A DNA stretch of 64,000 bases from an uncultured Clostridia bacterium (GCA_947626165.1 CANQRG010000001.1:1-64000), one strand, 5' to 3'. Positions 16,748 through 27,393 are shown, counted from the stretch's first letter. The notes: generated by a model not told the origin, from the sequence alone. Program-made: numbers and translations.

Positions 16748-18067
16748 GTGTTAGAGGTTTTAAGAAATGCCTGGAAAGTGACGGATTTAAGAAAGAAAAT
16801 TCTATTCACTCTTCTAATTATAATAATTTACAGAATAGGCGGAGCAATACCTGTTCCGTTTCTGGATCAAGCTGCGTTGGCTTCGTGGTTTCAGGACACT
16901 TCAACCAGCGGTAACTTTTTCAACTATTTGAATATCCTGTCAGGAGGTAACTTCTCAAAGGCTACCTTACTTGCATTGTCTATCTCACCTTATATCAATG
17001 CGCAGATCATCATTCAGCTTCTGACTTACGCTATCCCTCCTCTGGAGAGACTGTCTAAGGAAGGCGAAGAAGGAAGAAAGAAAATCAACAAGATAACAAG
17101 GTACACGTCATTCGGAATTGCAATATTCCAAGCATGGGCTTATTATCTGACACTAAAGAATTCAGCCGACGCTTTGGTATACACAACCGGCTGGAAAAAG
17201 CTGTTCGCAGAAATCATTATCATTGCCTGCTTTACAGCAGGTGCGTCGCTTATCATATGGCTCGGTGACGAGATAAATGAAAAGGGTATCGGAAACGGTA
17301 TTTCAATGATACTTTTTGCCGGTATCGTTGCAAGAGGACCTGCCGCTGTAGGAACTCTTATTGAGCTGTTCAAAACAGGCGAGCTAAGATATATGATACT
17401 TGTACCGATAGTAATAGTTATCTTCATAGCAATGATCGCATTCATTATCTTTATGGATAATGCAGAGAGAAGAATTCCGATACAGTATGCTAAGCGTGTT
17501 GTCGGAAGAAAAATGTACGGAGGACAAAGCTCGTTCATTCCAATCAAGGTTGCAATGTCGGGAGTTCTTCCTATCATCTTCGCAATGTCGTTTATGTCAT
17601 TGCCGTCAACGCTTGAGCTGTTTATAGCTAGACCTACCGATCCGACAGGATTCTGGCAGAATTTCTATGTTAAATTGCTTCAGTGGTTCAGCTATGATAG
17701 TATGGTATACGCTGTGATCTACTTCTTATTGATTATCGGATTTAACTACTTCTACGTTTCAATGCAGTACAATCCTGTTGAGATCGCAAACAATTTAAGG
17801 CAGAACAACGGCGGTATTCCGGGAATCAGACCCGGTAAGCCGACAACTACATTCATAAAGAGAGTATTGTCAAAGATCACTCTGGTAGGAGCAGTGTTCT
17901 TAGGAATCATCGCTATCTTCCCGATATTCTTTGCTAAGTTCTCAGGCGTAGGCAGCATCGCAATGGGCGGTACGTCTATCCTAATCGTTGTTTCTGTTGC
18001 GCTCGAGACTGTTCGTACTCTGGAATCACAAATGATGATGCGTCATCACAAGGGATTCCTTGAATAA
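16748..18067 (+). CDS. secY: Protein translocase subunit SecY
   Basis: The central channel of the Sec translocon, 439 residues with ten membrane helices. Diagnostic segments are the N-terminal AWKVTDLRKKILFTLLIIIIYRIGGAIPVPF, INAQIIIQLLTYAIPPLERLSKEGEEGR and the cytoplasmic loop NAERRIPIQYAKRVVGRKMYGGQSSFIPIKV. The start is GTG, one base after the rplO stop, with only the weak SD GGCTGAGGTG inside rplO, which suggests translational coupling. Confidence 0.97.
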   Translation: MLEVLRNAWKVTDLRKKILFTLLIIIIYRIGGAIPVPFLDQAALASWFQDTSTSGNFFNYLNILSGGNFSKATLLALSISPYINAQIIIQLLTYAIPPLERLSKEGEEGRKKINKITRYTSFGIAIFQAWAYYLTLKNSADALVYTTGWKKLFAEIIIIACFTAGASLIIWLGDEINEKGIGNGISMILFAGIVARGPAAVGTLIELFKTGELRYMILVPIVIVIFIAMIAFIIFMDNAERRIPIQYAKRVVGRKMYGGQSSFIPIKVAMSGVLPIIFAMSFMSLPSTLELFIARPTDPTGFWQNFYVKLLQWFSYDSMVYAVIYFLLIIGFNYFYVSMQYNPVEIANNLRQNNGGIPGIRPGKPTTTFIKRVLSKITLVGAVFLGIIAIFPIFFAKFSGVGSIAMGGTSILIVVSVALETVRTLESQMMMRHHKGFLE

Positions 18068-18092
18068 GAAATATCAGGAGTAGTGGTTATCT

Positions 18093-18725
18093 ATGAATTT
18101 GATTTTATTAGGAGCTCCAGGAGCAGGTAAGGGTACTCAGGCTGAGGTTATATGCAAGGCTTTGAATATTCCTACCATCTCGACCGGAAATATGCTCAGG
18201 GAAGCTGTTAAAAACGGAACAAAGAGCGGTCTTGAGGCAAAGGGGTATATGGATAGTGGAAAGTTAGTTCCTGACGAAGTAGTTATAGGAATTCTTAAAG
18301 ATAGAATTGCCGAAGACGACTGCAAAAACGGTTTCATACTCGACGGTTTTCCCAGAACAGTTCCGCAGGCAGAGGCTCTTGACAATATGGGAGTTGCAAT
18401 TGATAAGGTCGTTGAGATTTATGTTCCCGACGAGAAGATAAAGCAGAGGCTTTCAGGCAGAAGAGTCTGCGAGAGCTGCGGAAATTCTTATCACGTTGAC
18501 TTCAAGCCTACAAAGGTAGAGGGCGTTTGCGACGCTTGCGGCGGTAAGACTGTTATCCGCAAGGACGACGAGCCTGAGACGGTAAACAACAGACTTGCAA
18601 TATACCACGAGCAGACAGCTCCTTTGAAGGGTTATTACGAGAAGCAGGGAAAGCTTGTAACTGTTGAGGGACAGGAAGAGGTTTCAGAAACTTCAAAGCT
18701 GACTCTTGCTGCTATTGAGGCGTAA
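18093..18725 (+). CDS. adk: Adenylate kinase with zinc-type LID
   Basis: Cytosolic ATP + AMP to 2 ADP, 210 residues. Walker A is [12 protein letters not shown] (residues 7-18). The AMP-binding domain follows, then [11 protein letters not shown], and a LID carrying C-x2-C ... C-x2-C (CESCG and CDACG, ~126-150) expected to bind structural zinc, as in many Gram-positives. It lies in the usual secY-adk-map order, 3 bp before map. Confidence 0.97.
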   Translation: MNLILLGAPGAGKGTQAEVICKALNIPTISTGNMLREAVKNGTKSGLEAKGYMDSGKLVPDEVVIGILKDRIAEDDCKNGFILDGFPRTVPQAEALDNMGVAIDKVVEIYVPDEKIKQRLSGRRVCESCGNSYHVDFKPTKVEGVCDACGGKTVIRKDDEPETVNNRLAIYHEQTAPLKGYYEKQGKLVTVEGQEEVSETSKLTLAAIEA

Positions 18726-18728
18726 TCA

Positions 18729-19478
18729 ATGTTGTATATTAAATCAGACAGCGATATTGAAAAAATGAAGAAGGCAGGGAAAATCACTGCCGGAGCATTA
18801 AAAATTGCCGGAGAGTCGATAAAGGCAGGAATGACCACTAAAGAGCTTGACAAGGTCATTCACAGGTATATAACGTCGCATGGGGCGGTTCCGTCGTTTT
18901 TGGGATACGGCGGGTTTCCGGCGTCGGCTTGTATTTCTGTAAACGACGAGGTCATTCACGGTATTCCCGACGGGAGAAAGATCGAAAACGGCGATATAGT
19001 TTCTGTCGATGTGGGAGCGTATATCGGAGGCTTTCACGGAGACAGTGCAAAAACCTTTGCGGTCGGAGAGATATCTGATGAGGCAAAGGCGCTTATGAAG
19101 TCGACTGAGGAGAGCTTATATCTTGCAATAGATATGGCAAAGCCGGGTATCAGGCTCGGCGATATCGGTCATGCGATTCAGAAGCATAATGAGGACAACG
19201 GATACAGTGTTGTTAAAGAGTTTGTAGGTCACGGCGTGGGCAAAAATCTTCACGAAGACCCCGAAGTACCGAATTTCGGCAGAGAGGGACATGGTTTGCG
19301 TTTGGTTTCTGGTATGGTTATAGCTATAGAGCCTATGATAAATTTAGGAACCGCGAATGTAAAGGTCATGCCGAACGACTGGACTGTTAAGACAACGGAT
19401 GGTTCGCTGTCGGCTCACTTTGAGCATACAATCGCTATCACTGATAACGGCGCGGTCATTTTGACGCAAGCCGATTAA
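18729..19478 (+). CDS. map: Methionine aminopeptidase, type I
   Basis: Removes N-terminal methionine from new proteins, 249 residues. The five metal ligands are visible in VSVDVGAY, GFHGDSAKTF, EFVGHGVGKNLHEDPEVPNFG, VIAIEPMI and HFEHTIAIT. It lacks the N-terminal zinc-finger extension. Four bases separate it from adk, and no strong Shine-Dalgarno is seen (GAGGCG only), so coupling to adk is likely. Confidence 0.97.
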   Translation: MLYIKSDSDIEKMKKAGKITAGALKIAGESIKAGMTTKELDKVIHRYITSHGAVPSFLGYGGFPASACISVNDEVIHGIPDGRKIENGDIVSVDVGAYIGGFHGDSAKTFAVGEISDEAKALMKSTEESLYLAIDMAKPGIRLGDIGHAIQKHNEDNGYSVVKEFVGHGVGKNLHEDPEVPNFGREGHGLRLVSGMVIAIEPMINLGTANVKVMPNDWTVKTTDGSLSAHFEHTIAITDNGAVILTQAD

Positions 19479-19493
19479 TTAGGAGGCAGCGTT

Positions 19494-19748
19494 GTGGATA
19501 TAAAGGTTGGCTCTGTTGTAAAGAGTTGTGCAGGCCGCGATAAAAATTCCTTTTTCGTTGCAGTGGGAATAAGCGGCGGCTTTGTGGAGATAGCAAACGG
19601 CAAGGAGAGAAAGCTCGAAAAGCCTAAGCGGAAAAACATAAAGCACATTTCACCTACCGGCTCTTTGATTTCAATGGAAGCCTTAACAAACAAAAAACTG
19701 AAAAAGGTGCTAAATGAGTTCTCGACCCAAGGGCTCAAGCAGCCGTAG
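19494..19748 (+). CDS. KOW-domain RNA-binding protein of the L14e/L27e-like type
   Basis: An 84-residue protein with a KOW-type beta-barrel N-terminus (KVGSVVKSCAGRDKNSFFVAVGISGGFVEIANGKERKLEKPKRKNIKHISPTG). It matches the small KOW proteins encoded between map and infA in many clostridia. These are presumed ribosome- or RNA-associated; the exact role is not established. The start is GTG after TAGGAGGC. Co-transcription with the ribosomal genes is clear from spacing (15 bp after map, 31 bp before infA). Confidence 0.85.
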   Translation: MDIKVGSVVKSCAGRDKNSFFVAVGISGGFVEIANGKERKLEKPKRKNIKHISPTGSLISMEALTNKKLKKVLNEFSTQGLKQP

Positions 19749-19779
19749 CTTATTAAGGAAAGGAAGGGTGTAAACATTT

Positions 19780-20177
<398 letters not shown>

Positions 20178-20206
20178 CGAATGAATAATGGAGGTGCAGC
20201 TAAATA

Positions 20207-20575
20207 ATGGCTCGTATTGCTGGAATCGACCTTCCGAAAAATAAGAGAGTTGAAATAGGACTGACTTATATTTACGGAATCGGTCAAAGTACCGCAACAA
20301 AAATTCTTGAGGCAACAGGAATAAATCCTGACACCAGAGTTAAGGACTTGACAGATGATGACGAATCAAAGATTCGTGACTACATCGACAAGAACCTGAC
20401 AGTTGAGGGCGACCTCAGAAGAAATGTTGCATTGAACATCAAGAGATTAACAGAAATCGGTTGTTACAGAGGACTTCGCCATCGCCGCGGGCTTCCTGTA
20501 AGAGGTCAGAGAACAAAGACAAATGCAAGAACCCGTAAAGGTCCTGTAAAGACAATCGCAAATAAGAAGAAGTAA
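20207..20575 (+). CDS. rpsM: Ribosomal protein S13
   Basis: 30S head protein contacting the P-site tRNA, 122 residues. Markers are [26 protein letters not shown] and the basic C-terminus [25 protein letters not shown]. The ATG follows GGAGGTG. Confidence 0.98.
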   Translation: MARIAGIDLPKNKRVEIGLTYIYGIGQSTATKILEATGINPDTRVKDLTDDDESKIRDYIDKNLTVEGDLRRNVALNIKRLTEIGCYRGLRHRRGLPVRGQRTKTNARTRKGPVKTIANKKK

Positions 20576-20590
20576 AGGAGGGTATGAACA

Positions 20591-20980
20591 ATGGCTCAGA
20601 AGAAACCTATTCGCCGCAGACGCGAAAGAAAGAATATTGAACAGGGACAGGTTCATATCCAGTCTACTTTCAATAACACAATAGTAACTATCACCGACTT
20701 GCAGGGCAATGCAATCTCGTGGGCAAGCGCAGGCGGACTCGGATTCAGAGGTTCAAAGAAATCAACACCGTTCGCTGCACAGACTGCCGCTGAGACTGCC
20801 GCAAGAGCTGCAAAGGAGCACGGTCTGAAAACCGTTGAGGTTTATGTAAAGGGACCGGGTTCAGGACGTGAAGCCGCTATCAGAGCGCTTCAGACAGAGG
20901 AGCTTGAGGTCAGACTTATCAAGGACGTGACCCCTATTCCTCACAACGGATGCCGTCCGCCGAAGAGAAGACGTGTATAG
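20591..20980 (+). CDS. rpsK: Ribosomal protein S11
   Basis: 30S platform protein, 129 residues. Diagnostic segments are [43 protein letters not shown] and [16 protein letters not shown], ending [16 protein letters not shown]. The ATG follows AAAGGAGGG. Confidence 0.98.
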   Translation: MAQKKPIRRRRERKNIEQGQVHIQSTFNNTIVTITDLQGNAISWASAGGLGFRGSKKSTPFAAQTAAETAARAAKEHGLKTVEVYVKGPGSGREAAIRALQTEELEVRLIKDVTPIPHNGCRPPKRRRV

Positions 20981-21061
20981 TTTACAAAGCTGAGTTTAAA
21001 AGTTTGCTTGGCGTCCAATAATGAAGATTGGATATTAATTAAAAAACGGAGGTAATAACTA

Positions 21062-21658
21062 ATGGCAGTTAGCAGAGAACCAATTTTGAAGAGATGTAAG
21101 TCCTTAGGCATCAGTCCTATGGTTATGGGTGTCGGTAAGGAAACAAAGAGAGACCCGAATAAAAATTCAAGAAGAAAAGTATCAGAGTACGGACTTCAGT
21201 TGAAAGAAAAGCAAAAGCTCAAGTTCATTTACGGCGTTCTGGAAAAGCAATTCTATCACTACTATGAATTGGCTGAAAAGCAGGAAGGTCAGGCAGGTAC
21301 TAACCTGTTGACTATGCTTGAGTCAAGGCTTGATAACATTGTTTTCAGAATGGGGCTTTCAATGACAAGAAGAGAAGCCAGACAGCTTGTCGGTCACGGA
21401 CATTTTGAAGTCAACGGAAAGAAAGTTGACATCCCTTCATACAGAGTAAAGCCGGGCGATGTTATTTCTCTTAGAGAAAAGAGCAAAAAGAGTGTAAAGT
21501 TCAATGAAATTATTGAGGCAACAAAGGGCAGAACAGTTCCCGCGTGGCTCGATAAGGATAACAACACTTTGTCTGCTACAGTAGTCAGAGCTCCTGAGAA
21601 GGAAGACCTCGATTACGAGATCGAAGAGCATCTTATCGTCGAGTTATACTCAAAATAA
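21062..21658 (+). CDS. rpsD: Ribosomal protein S4
   Basis: 30S assembly initiator, 198 residues, with the S4 RNA-binding domain at ~90-150 ([48 protein letters not shown]). The N-terminal region has no zinc cysteines, only one Cys. In contrast to Bacillus, where rpsD is elsewhere, it sits between rpsK and rpoA as in many clostridia. The ATG follows ACGGAGG. Confidence 0.98.
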   Translation: MAVSREPILKRCKSLGISPMVMGVGKETKRDPNKNSRRKVSEYGLQLKEKQKLKFIYGVLEKQFYHYYELAEKQEGQAGTNLLTMLESRLDNIVFRMGLSMTRREARQLVGHGHFEVNGKKVDIPSYRVKPGDVISLREKSKKSVKFNEIIEATKGRTVPAWLDKDNNTLSATVVRAPEKEDLDYEIEEHLIVELYSK

Positions 21659-21667
21659 TAAGTTTGC

Positions 21668-21702
21668 CTGCGGCTTTGGCTTTTTGCCGAAGCTGGTTGC
21701 AG
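21668..21702 (+). promoter_or_regulatory. Hairpin between rpsD and rpoA
   Basis: An 8-bp stem (GCTTTGGC at 21673-21680, GCCGAAGC at 21686-21693) with a T5 loop is framed by CTGC (21668-21671) and GCAG (21699-21702). No T-tract follows, so complete termination is unlikely. It may set the processing or relative expression of rpoA. Confidence 0.45.
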
Positions 21703-21759
21703 CAGAGCTTATATCATTCGTTAAAACAATCGTCGTTATTACGAACAGGAGGGTTTTAA

Positions 21760-22719
21760 ATGCTTGAAAAAATTGAAAAGCCAGACATTGAAATAGCAGA
21801 GCAAAAGGGTGACGGGACATACGGGAAATTTGTTCTTGAGCCGCTGGAGCGAGGCTATGGTACTACCCTGGGCAACAGCTTAAGAAGGGTATTACTCTCC
21901 TCATTACCCGGTGTTGCCGTTAATTCGGTAAAGATTGACGGTGTACATCATGAGTTATCAACTGTTCCGGGGGTTAAGGAAGACGTAACAGAGATCATTC
22001 TTAACTTAAAGGGACTGACAGCAAAGCTATATGGCGAAGGACCAAAGACCATTTATATTGAAGCAGAGGGAGAATGTGAGGTCACTGCCGGTGACATCAA
22101 AACGGACTCTGAGGTAGATATACTTGTTCCGGATATGCACATTGCCACATTGGGCGAAGGCGCAAAGCTTTATATGGAAATAGTTATCGACAGGGGACGC
22201 GGATACGTTTCTGCTGAAAAGAATAAAAGCTATATGCCGAACGCACCTATTGGTGTTATTGCTGTTGACAGTATTTATACGCCGGTATTAAAGGTAAATT
22301 ACACGGTGGAGAACACCCGTGTAGGACAAATTACAGATTTTGATAAGCTTATCCTAGAGGTTTGGACAGACGGAACGATCTCTGCAAAGGAAGCTGTATC
22401 GTTGGCAGCCAAACTCCTCAGCGAGCATCTTAAACTTTTCGTTGATTTATCTGAAGAAACAAGTGTTGTTGAGATAATGGTAGAAAAGGATAATAAGGGA
22501 AAAGAAAAAGCGCTTGAGATGACCATTGAGGAACTTGACTTATCCGTGCGTTCGTTTAACTGCTTGAAGAGAGCGGGAATAAATACTGTTAATGACTTGG
22601 TTGAAAAGTCAGAAGAAGAAATGATGAAGGTGAGAAACCTCGGAAAGAAATCTTTTGAAGAGGTCAAGGAAAAGCTCGGAAGTTTGGGATATGAACTGAG
22701 CTCAGAGGAAAACAGCTAA
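21760..22719 (+). CDS. rpoA: RNA polymerase alpha subunit
   Basis: Alpha subunit of the transcriptase, 319 residues. The N-terminal dimerisation domain spans ~1-230 ([29 protein letters not shown]) and the C-terminal DNA-binding domain ~245-310 ([51 protein letters not shown]). Normal length. The ATG follows AGGAGGGT. Its place between rpsD and rplQ is standard. Confidence 0.98.
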   Translation: MLEKIEKPDIEIAEQKGDGTYGKFVLEPLERGYGTTLGNSLRRVLLSSLPGVAVNSVKIDGVHHELSTVPGVKEDVTEIILNLKGLTAKLYGEGPKTIYIEAEGECEVTAGDIKTDSEVDILVPDMHIATLGEGAKLYMEIVIDRGRGYVSAEKNKSYMPNAPIGVIAVDSIYTPVLKVNYTVENTRVGQITDFDKLILEVWTDGTISAKEAVSLAAKLLSEHLKLFVDLSEETSVVEIMVEKDNKGKEKALEMTIEELDLSVRSFNCLKRAGINTVNDLVEKSEEEMMKVRNLGKKSFEEVKEKLGSLGYELSSEENS

Positions 22720-22754
22720 TCATTTCGCTGAAAATTTGAAAAGGAGTGAATATC

Positions 22755-23096
22755 ATGCCAGGTTCAAGAAAATTAGGCAGAACAAGCGACCAGAGAAGAG
22801 CAATGCTCAGAGCTATGGTTACTTTTCTTCTCGAAAACGGTAAGATAGAAACAACTGTATCAAGAGCCAAAGAAGTTCAGGCTATGACCGAAAAAATGAT
22901 AACACTAGGTAAAACTCCTGAACTGCATAATAAGCGTCAAGTTCTTTCGTATGTTACAAAAGAAAGCGTTGCTAAGAAGTTATTTGATGAGATTTCGCCG
23001 AAGTATGCTGAACGCAGCGGTGGTTACACAAAAATCATCAAAATCGGACCTCGCCGCGGAGACGCTGCTGAAATGGCAATTATTCAGTTGGTATAA
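22755..23096 (+). CDS. rplQ: Ribosomal protein L17
   Basis: 50S protein near the exit tunnel and last gene of the super-operon, 113 residues from the ATG at 22755. That start fits AAAAGGAGTG and the family start [23 protein letters not shown] three codons earlier lies inside the Shine-Dalgarno. A strong terminator follows. Confidence 0.97.
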   Translation: MPGSRKLGRTSDQRRAMLRAMVTFLLENGKIETTVSRAKEVQAMTEKMITLGKTPELHNKRQVLSYVTKESVAKKLFDEISPKYAERSGGYTKIIKIGPRRGDAAEMAIIQLV

Positions 23097-23111
23097 TTAA
23101 ACTTAAAACAG

Positions 23112-23144
23112 ACAACTCTTAAATAGATTTAAGGGTTGTTTTTT
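23112..23144 (+). terminator. Terminator of the ribosomal super-operon
   Basis: A 13-bp stem with one G-U pair (23112-23124 with 23127-23139) and a 2-nt apical gap is followed by T residues. It lies 16 bp past the rplQ stop. Confidence 0.85.
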
Positions 23145-23275
23145 ATTGTCTTATCATATTTGTTAATAAGATCCTTGAAAATTTACTTAAATTTAACTAA
23201 GGGTACTAGCAAAATAGTTCATAATAGTGTATAATATTTGAGGGTTTTATAATTTTGAAAATAAGGGAGTAAAAT

Positions 23276-25045
23276 ATGAATTTGTTTGCAGTGTTGAAGC
23301 TTATAGGCGGACTTGCTCTGTTTCTTTACGGAATGGATGTAATGGGCTCAAGTCTTGAAAAGCTTGCCGGTGGAAAATTAGAAAGAATTTTTGAAAAGCT
23401 AACGTCTAATCCATTGAAAGCGGTATTGCTTGGTGCGGGTGTGACGGCAGTAATTCAAAGCTCTGCGGCGACAACAGTTATGCTTGTAGGTTTTGTTAAT
23501 TCGGGAATAATGAAACTGCACCAGGCTATCGGTATCATTATGGGTGCAAATATTGGCACGACTGTTACAGCGTGGCTTTTGAGCCTTACAGGCATTGAGG
23601 GAGATAATTTCTGGCTCACTTTGCTAAAGCCGTCTTCTTTCACACCGATATTGGCGCTGATAGGATTAATTCTCTATATGTTTGTTAAATCGGGCAAGAA
23701 AAGGGATATCGGAGCTATACTTCTCGGCTTTGCAATTTTAATGTTCGGTATGGATACAATGTCTGGGGCTATAGATCCTCAGGCTGTTCCGGGATTGACA
23801 AATATCTTGACAATGTTCTCAAATCCTTTCTTCGGGGTTTTGGCAGGTATTATTATTACAGCTGTACTTCAAAGCTCGTCGGCATCTGTAGGCGTTTTGC
23901 AGGCGCTTTCTGCTACGGGAGCTATTAAATTCGGCGCTGCTATTCCTATTATCTTGGGGCAGAATATAGGCTCGTGCGTAACGGCTCTAATATCTTCTGT
24001 TGGAACTAACAAGGCTGCTAAAAGGGTAGCTATTGTTCACCTTTATTTTAATATTATAGGAACAGTGCTGTTTTTAGCTGTATTCTATATCCTTAACTCG
24101 ATAATAGATTTCAGCTTTTTGAACGACACTGTCGGTGCGGCGCAGATAGCTATAGTTCATACGCTGTTTAACTTCGGGGTAACAATTATACTTCTGCCGT
24201 TTATCAAGGTTCTTGAAAAACTTGCTTATCTTACCATCAGAGAGGATAATGAGGAGAAGGAAAAGAAAAGCACATTTGCCCTTTTGGACGACAGGTTTCT
24301 TGCAACGCCTAGCGTTGCTTTAGCGCAGTGCAGAACTCTGCTCGTTAAAATGTCGGAGATGGCGAGGGAAAATATACGTCTTGCGATAGCGACGATAAAC
24401 AAGTATGACGCCGACGCGGCTAAGCAGGTCGAAAAAAATGAGGATATGGTCGATAAGTTTGAGGATAAGATAGGAACTTATCTTGTCAAGCTGTCAAGCA
24501 GGGATCTGTCTGTAAAGGACAGCCAGTCGATAGCAATGCAGCTGCACGTTATAGGCGACTTTGAGAGAATTTCCGACCATTCAAAAAACATAATCAAACT
24601 TTCTAATGAAATGCACGATAAGAAAATCGAGTTTTCTAAAAAAGCAAGGGCTGAGCTTAAAGTCATATGCCGTGCTGTAACTGATATTCTTGATATGGCG
24701 GTTGAAGCGTTTACCACTCAGGATAAGAATGTAATAACCAAAATTGAGGCGCTGGAGGAGGCTATAGACAAGCTTTGCTTAAAACTTAGAAACAGACACA
24801 TAAAGAGGCTTCAAAAGGGAACCTGCACAATAGAGCTTGGTTTTATTTTTACAGACCTTCTGACGAATTTAGAAAGAGTATCGGATCATTGTTCAAATAT
24901 TGCGTCTTCTATAAAACAGGCTGATGATGAGTCTTTCGAATCGCATAAATATGTAAGAAAACTAAAGGAAACGGGCGAGAATTTCGACAGAGATGTTGAG
25001 GAATATATGGACATCTATCATATTCCTAAAAAGCAAGAGAGATAA
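23276..25045 (+). CDS. Na+/phosphate cotransporter family protein with PhoU-like tail
   Basis: A 589-residue inner-membrane protein. The N-terminal ~320 residues carry two inverted PNaS repeats with the hallmark QSSAATTVMLVGFVNSG and QSSSASVGVLQALSATG motifs; about eight membrane segments are visible. Residues ~345-565 form a PhoU-like helical domain. It probably takes up phosphate using sodium, with the tail sensing or coupling. A -10 box TATAAT (23230-23235) lies upstream but the -35 is poor. Single gene; the ATG follows TAAGGGAG. Confidence 0.88.
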   Translation: MNLFAVLKLIGGLALFLYGMDVMGSSLEKLAGGKLERIFEKLTSNPLKAVLLGAGVTAVIQSSAATTVMLVGFVNSGIMKLHQAIGIIMGANIGTTVTAWLLSLTGIEGDNFWLTLLKPSSFTPILALIGLILYMFVKSGKKRDIGAILLGFAILMFGMDTMSGAIDPQAVPGLTNILTMFSNPFFGVLAGIIITAVLQSSSASVGVLQALSATGAIKFGAAIPIILGQNIGSCVTALISSVGTNKAAKRVAIVHLYFNIIGTVLFLAVFYILNSIIDFSFLNDTVGAAQIAIVHTLFNFGVTIILLPFIKVLEKLAYLTIREDNEEKEKKSTFALLDDRFLATPSVALAQCRTLLVKMSEMARENIRLAIATINKYDADAAKQVEKNEDMVDKFEDKIGTYLVKLSSRDLSVKDSQSIAMQLHVIGDFERISDHSKNIIKLSNEMHDKKIEFSKKARAELKVICRAVTDILDMAVEAFTTQDKNVITKIEALEEAIDKLCLKLRNRHIKRLQKGTCTIELGFIFTDLLTNLERVSDHCSNIASSIKQADDESFESHKYVRKLKETGENFDRDVEEYMDIYHIPKKQER

Positions 25046-25068
25046 CTTTGTTATACAATATAAATCAT

Positions 25069-25098
25069 AATGTCCTTGTTTTGCTGACTAAGGACATT
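25069..25098 (+). terminator. Probable terminator after the Na/Pi gene
   Basis: A 9-bp stem (AATGTCCTT at 25069-25077, AAGGACATT at 25090-25098) has a short T-rich tail (TCTTTAT). The right arm overlaps a possible -35 of the punA promoter (AGGACA, with TATAAT 16 bp further on). Confidence 0.6.
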
Positions 25099-25140
25099 TC
25101 TTTATAAAATGGTATAATTAAAAATTCAAGGAGTTTTTGT

Positions 25141-25992
25141 ATGAACAAGATTTATGAAAAGATTGAAAGGTGCTGTAAGTATATACGCAAAAAGACCGAT
25201 TTCGTTCCCGAGATAGCAATTGTTCTCGGCTCAGGTCTGGGAGATTATGCAGAGAGCGCAAATGTCAAAATTGAGCTTACTATCCCCTACTCGGATATTA
25301 GCGGCTTTCCTGTGTCTACCGTTTCAGGACACAGAGGGCAGTTTGTTTTTGGAACAGTAAACGGCGTTAAGACGGTCATTATGCAGGGGAGAGTACATTT
25401 TTACGAGGGGTATGACATTACTGATGTAGTTCTGCCTGTTAGGCTGATGGGAATGCTGGGCGCAAAGGTTTTGTTTCTGACAAACGCCGCAGGGGGAATT
25501 AACGAGAATTTTCAGTGCGGAGATTTTATGCTTATCACCGACCAGATATCATCTCTTGTAAAAAGCCCTCTCATTGGCGAAAATATTGATAAGCTGGGTG
25601 TTCGCTTCCCTGATATGAGCGAGATATATGACAGGGATCTGGCGGATATTATAAGAAAATCTGCTAAGGAGATCAATATTAATCTAAAAGAGGGAGTTTA
25701 TATTCAAACTACAGGACCGCAGTTTGAATCTCCTGCCGAGATAAGGGCGTTTAAAGCTATTGGGGCGGACGCCGTTGGTATGAGTACAGCCTGTGAGGCT
25801 ATTGCGGCAAAGCATATGGGTATGAATATATGCGGGATATCCTGCATTACCAATATGGCGGCAGGTATAAGCAAGAGTCCTATTTCGCACATTGAGGTTA
25901 GTGAAACGGCTGACAGGGTGGCTGATGATTTTAAAAGGCTTTTAACGGAAGCTATTGAAAACATATCTGATTATTTAAACACTAAGCAGTAA
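25141..25992 (+). CDS. punA: Purine nucleoside phosphorylase
   Basis: Phosphorolysis of (deoxy)guanosine and inosine in purine salvage, 283 residues, of the trimeric class. Motifs are VLGSGLGDYAE (phosphate loop), SGHRGQFVFG, MQGRVHFYEGYD, TNAAGGIN, TGPQFESPAEIRAFKAIGADAVGMSTACEAIAA. The start follows AAGGAG. The next gene, an amidohydrolase of the nucleoside-deaminase type, is 42 bp away, consistent with a salvage pair. Confidence 0.95.
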   Translation: MNKIYEKIERCCKYIRKKTDFVPEIAIVLGSGLGDYAESANVKIELTIPYSDISGFPVSTVSGHRGQFVFGTVNGVKTVIMQGRVHFYEGYDITDVVLPVRLMGMLGAKVLFLTNAAGGINENFQCGDFMLITDQISSLVKSPLIGENIDKLGVRFPDMSEIYDRDLADIIRKSAKEININLKEGVYIQTTGPQFESPAEIRAFKAIGADAVGMSTACEAIAAKHMGMNICGISCITNMAAGISKSPISHIEVSETADRVADDFKRLLTEAIENISDYLNTKQ

Positions 25993-26034
25993 ATCGCACA
26001 ATGGAGGATACTTCTGAGGGAGTATAACATAAGT

Positions 26035-27306
26035 ATGATTAGATTTTACAATGGAAAAATTCTCACTCTTGCCGATGGTTTTGGTATAACAGAAGGTGAG
26101 GTTTGGGTCGATAAGGATAAGATTTCTTTTGTAGGCGAACCGAAAGCTGATAAGCTCGATAGTCAAAGATTTGAGCGTGAGATTGATTTAGAGGGCAATC
26201 TTTTGATGCCTAGCTTCAAGGACGCGCATACACATTCTGCGATGACGTTTCTTCGCTCATATGCAGACGATATGCCCTTGCAGGACTGGCTGACAAAACA
26301 GGTGTTTCCAATGGAGGCTAAGCTAACGGGCGAGCATATTTATGAATTTACTAAGCTTGCGATATTAGAATATTTGTCAAGCGGCATAACTGCGTCGTTT
26401 GATATGTATTTCAAACTTGACGACTATGTAAGAGCAAATCTCGACGCGGGCTTCAGAACGGTAATATGTTCGTCAACTAATGATTTCGGGGGTAGTCCGG
26501 AGCAGGACGAAGAGGACTTTTTGAGATTTAACAATACTTCTCCCTTGATTTCTTATAAGTTCGGCTGCCATGCTGAATATACTACAAAACTTGAGACTAT
26601 CAAGGGAATAGCAAAGCTTTGCCAAAAATACAAGGAGCCGTTTTATTCTCATAACAGCGAAACTGAAAGGGAGGTTTTAGAGTGTATTTCACGTTACAAT
26701 AAAACCCCTACAGAACTATTTGACGATTTGGGTCTGTATGAATACGGCGGCGGCGGTTTTCACTGTGTGTATTTGAGCGAAAACGATATGAATATTTTTA
26801 AGGAAAAAGGGCTTTGGGCGATAACTAATCCAGGCTCTAACACAAAGCTTGCAAGCGGAGTTGCCGATGTTTCAAAAATGCTTGATATGGGAATTAATAT
26901 CGCCATAGGAACAGACGGAGCGGCGTCTAATAATGCTCTTGATATGTTCAGGGAGATGTATCTTGTAACGGGGCTACAGAAGATTAAATATATGGACGCA
27001 TCAAGCTGTCCTGCCAATGACGTTTTGTATATGGCGACAGCAGGCTCTGCTAAAGCTATGGGTCTTGAAAACTGCGATACTATAGAGGCTGGCAAGCAGG
27101 CGGATTTGGTCGTTATAGATTTAAACAAGCCGAATATGCAGCCTGTTCACAACATTACGAAAAATATAGTGTTCAGCGGTTCAAAGCAAAATGTTATGCT
27201 TACAATGTGCGCAGGAAAGATACTTTATCATAACGGAGTATATTATCTCGACGAAACTGAGCAGGATATCTATAAAAGAGCTAACGAAATGTTAAAGGAT
27301 TTTTAG
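26035..27306 (+). CDS. Amidohydrolase of the MtaD/TrzA deaminase family
   Basis: A 423-residue metal-dependent hydrolase. Metal ligands are recognisable in DAHTHSAM (position of the usual HxH), GCHAEYTT, FYSHNSET, FHCVYLSEND and IGTDGAASNN. The overall pattern fits the methylthioadenosine/S-adenosylhomocysteine deaminase group, including the LTLADG start and the ADLVVIDLNKPNMQPVHN C-terminus. The exact substrate cannot be read from sequence; guanine-type and cytosine-type deaminases are alternatives. It follows punA, so purine salvage is plausible. The ATG has only a distant SD (GAGGGAG). Confidence 0.85.
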   Translation: MIRFYNGKILTLADGFGITEGEVWVDKDKISFVGEPKADKLDSQRFEREIDLEGNLLMPSFKDAHTHSAMTFLRSYADDMPLQDWLTKQVFPMEAKLTGEHIYEFTKLAILEYLSSGITASFDMYFKLDDYVRANLDAGFRTVICSSTNDFGGSPEQDEEDFLRFNNTSPLISYKFGCHAEYTTKLETIKGIAKLCQKYKEPFYSHNSETEREVLECISRYNKTPTELFDDLGLYEYGGGGFHCVYLSENDMNIFKEKGLWAITNPGSNTKLASGVADVSKMLDMGINIAIGTDGAASNNALDMFREMYLVTGLQKIKYMDASSCPANDVLYMATAGSAKAMGLENCDTIEAGKQADLVVIDLNKPNMQPVHNITKNIVFSGSKQNVMLTMCAGKILYHNGVYYLDETEQDIYKRANEMLKDF

Positions 27307-27364
27307 CTTTTAGTTTAAGTATGTGTTTATTTTTAATTATTTATCAAAAAAATAGAAAAAACAC

Positions 27365-27393
27365 TTGCAAATTAAGTTAAAAGGTGTTATAAT
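27365..27393 (+). promoter_or_regulatory. Promoter of the rimP-nusA-infB operon
   Basis: TTGCAA (27365-27370), a 17-bp spacer and TATAAT (27388-27393). The transcript would start near 27400, leaving a ~125-nt leader that begins with a strong hairpin. Confidence 0.75.
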
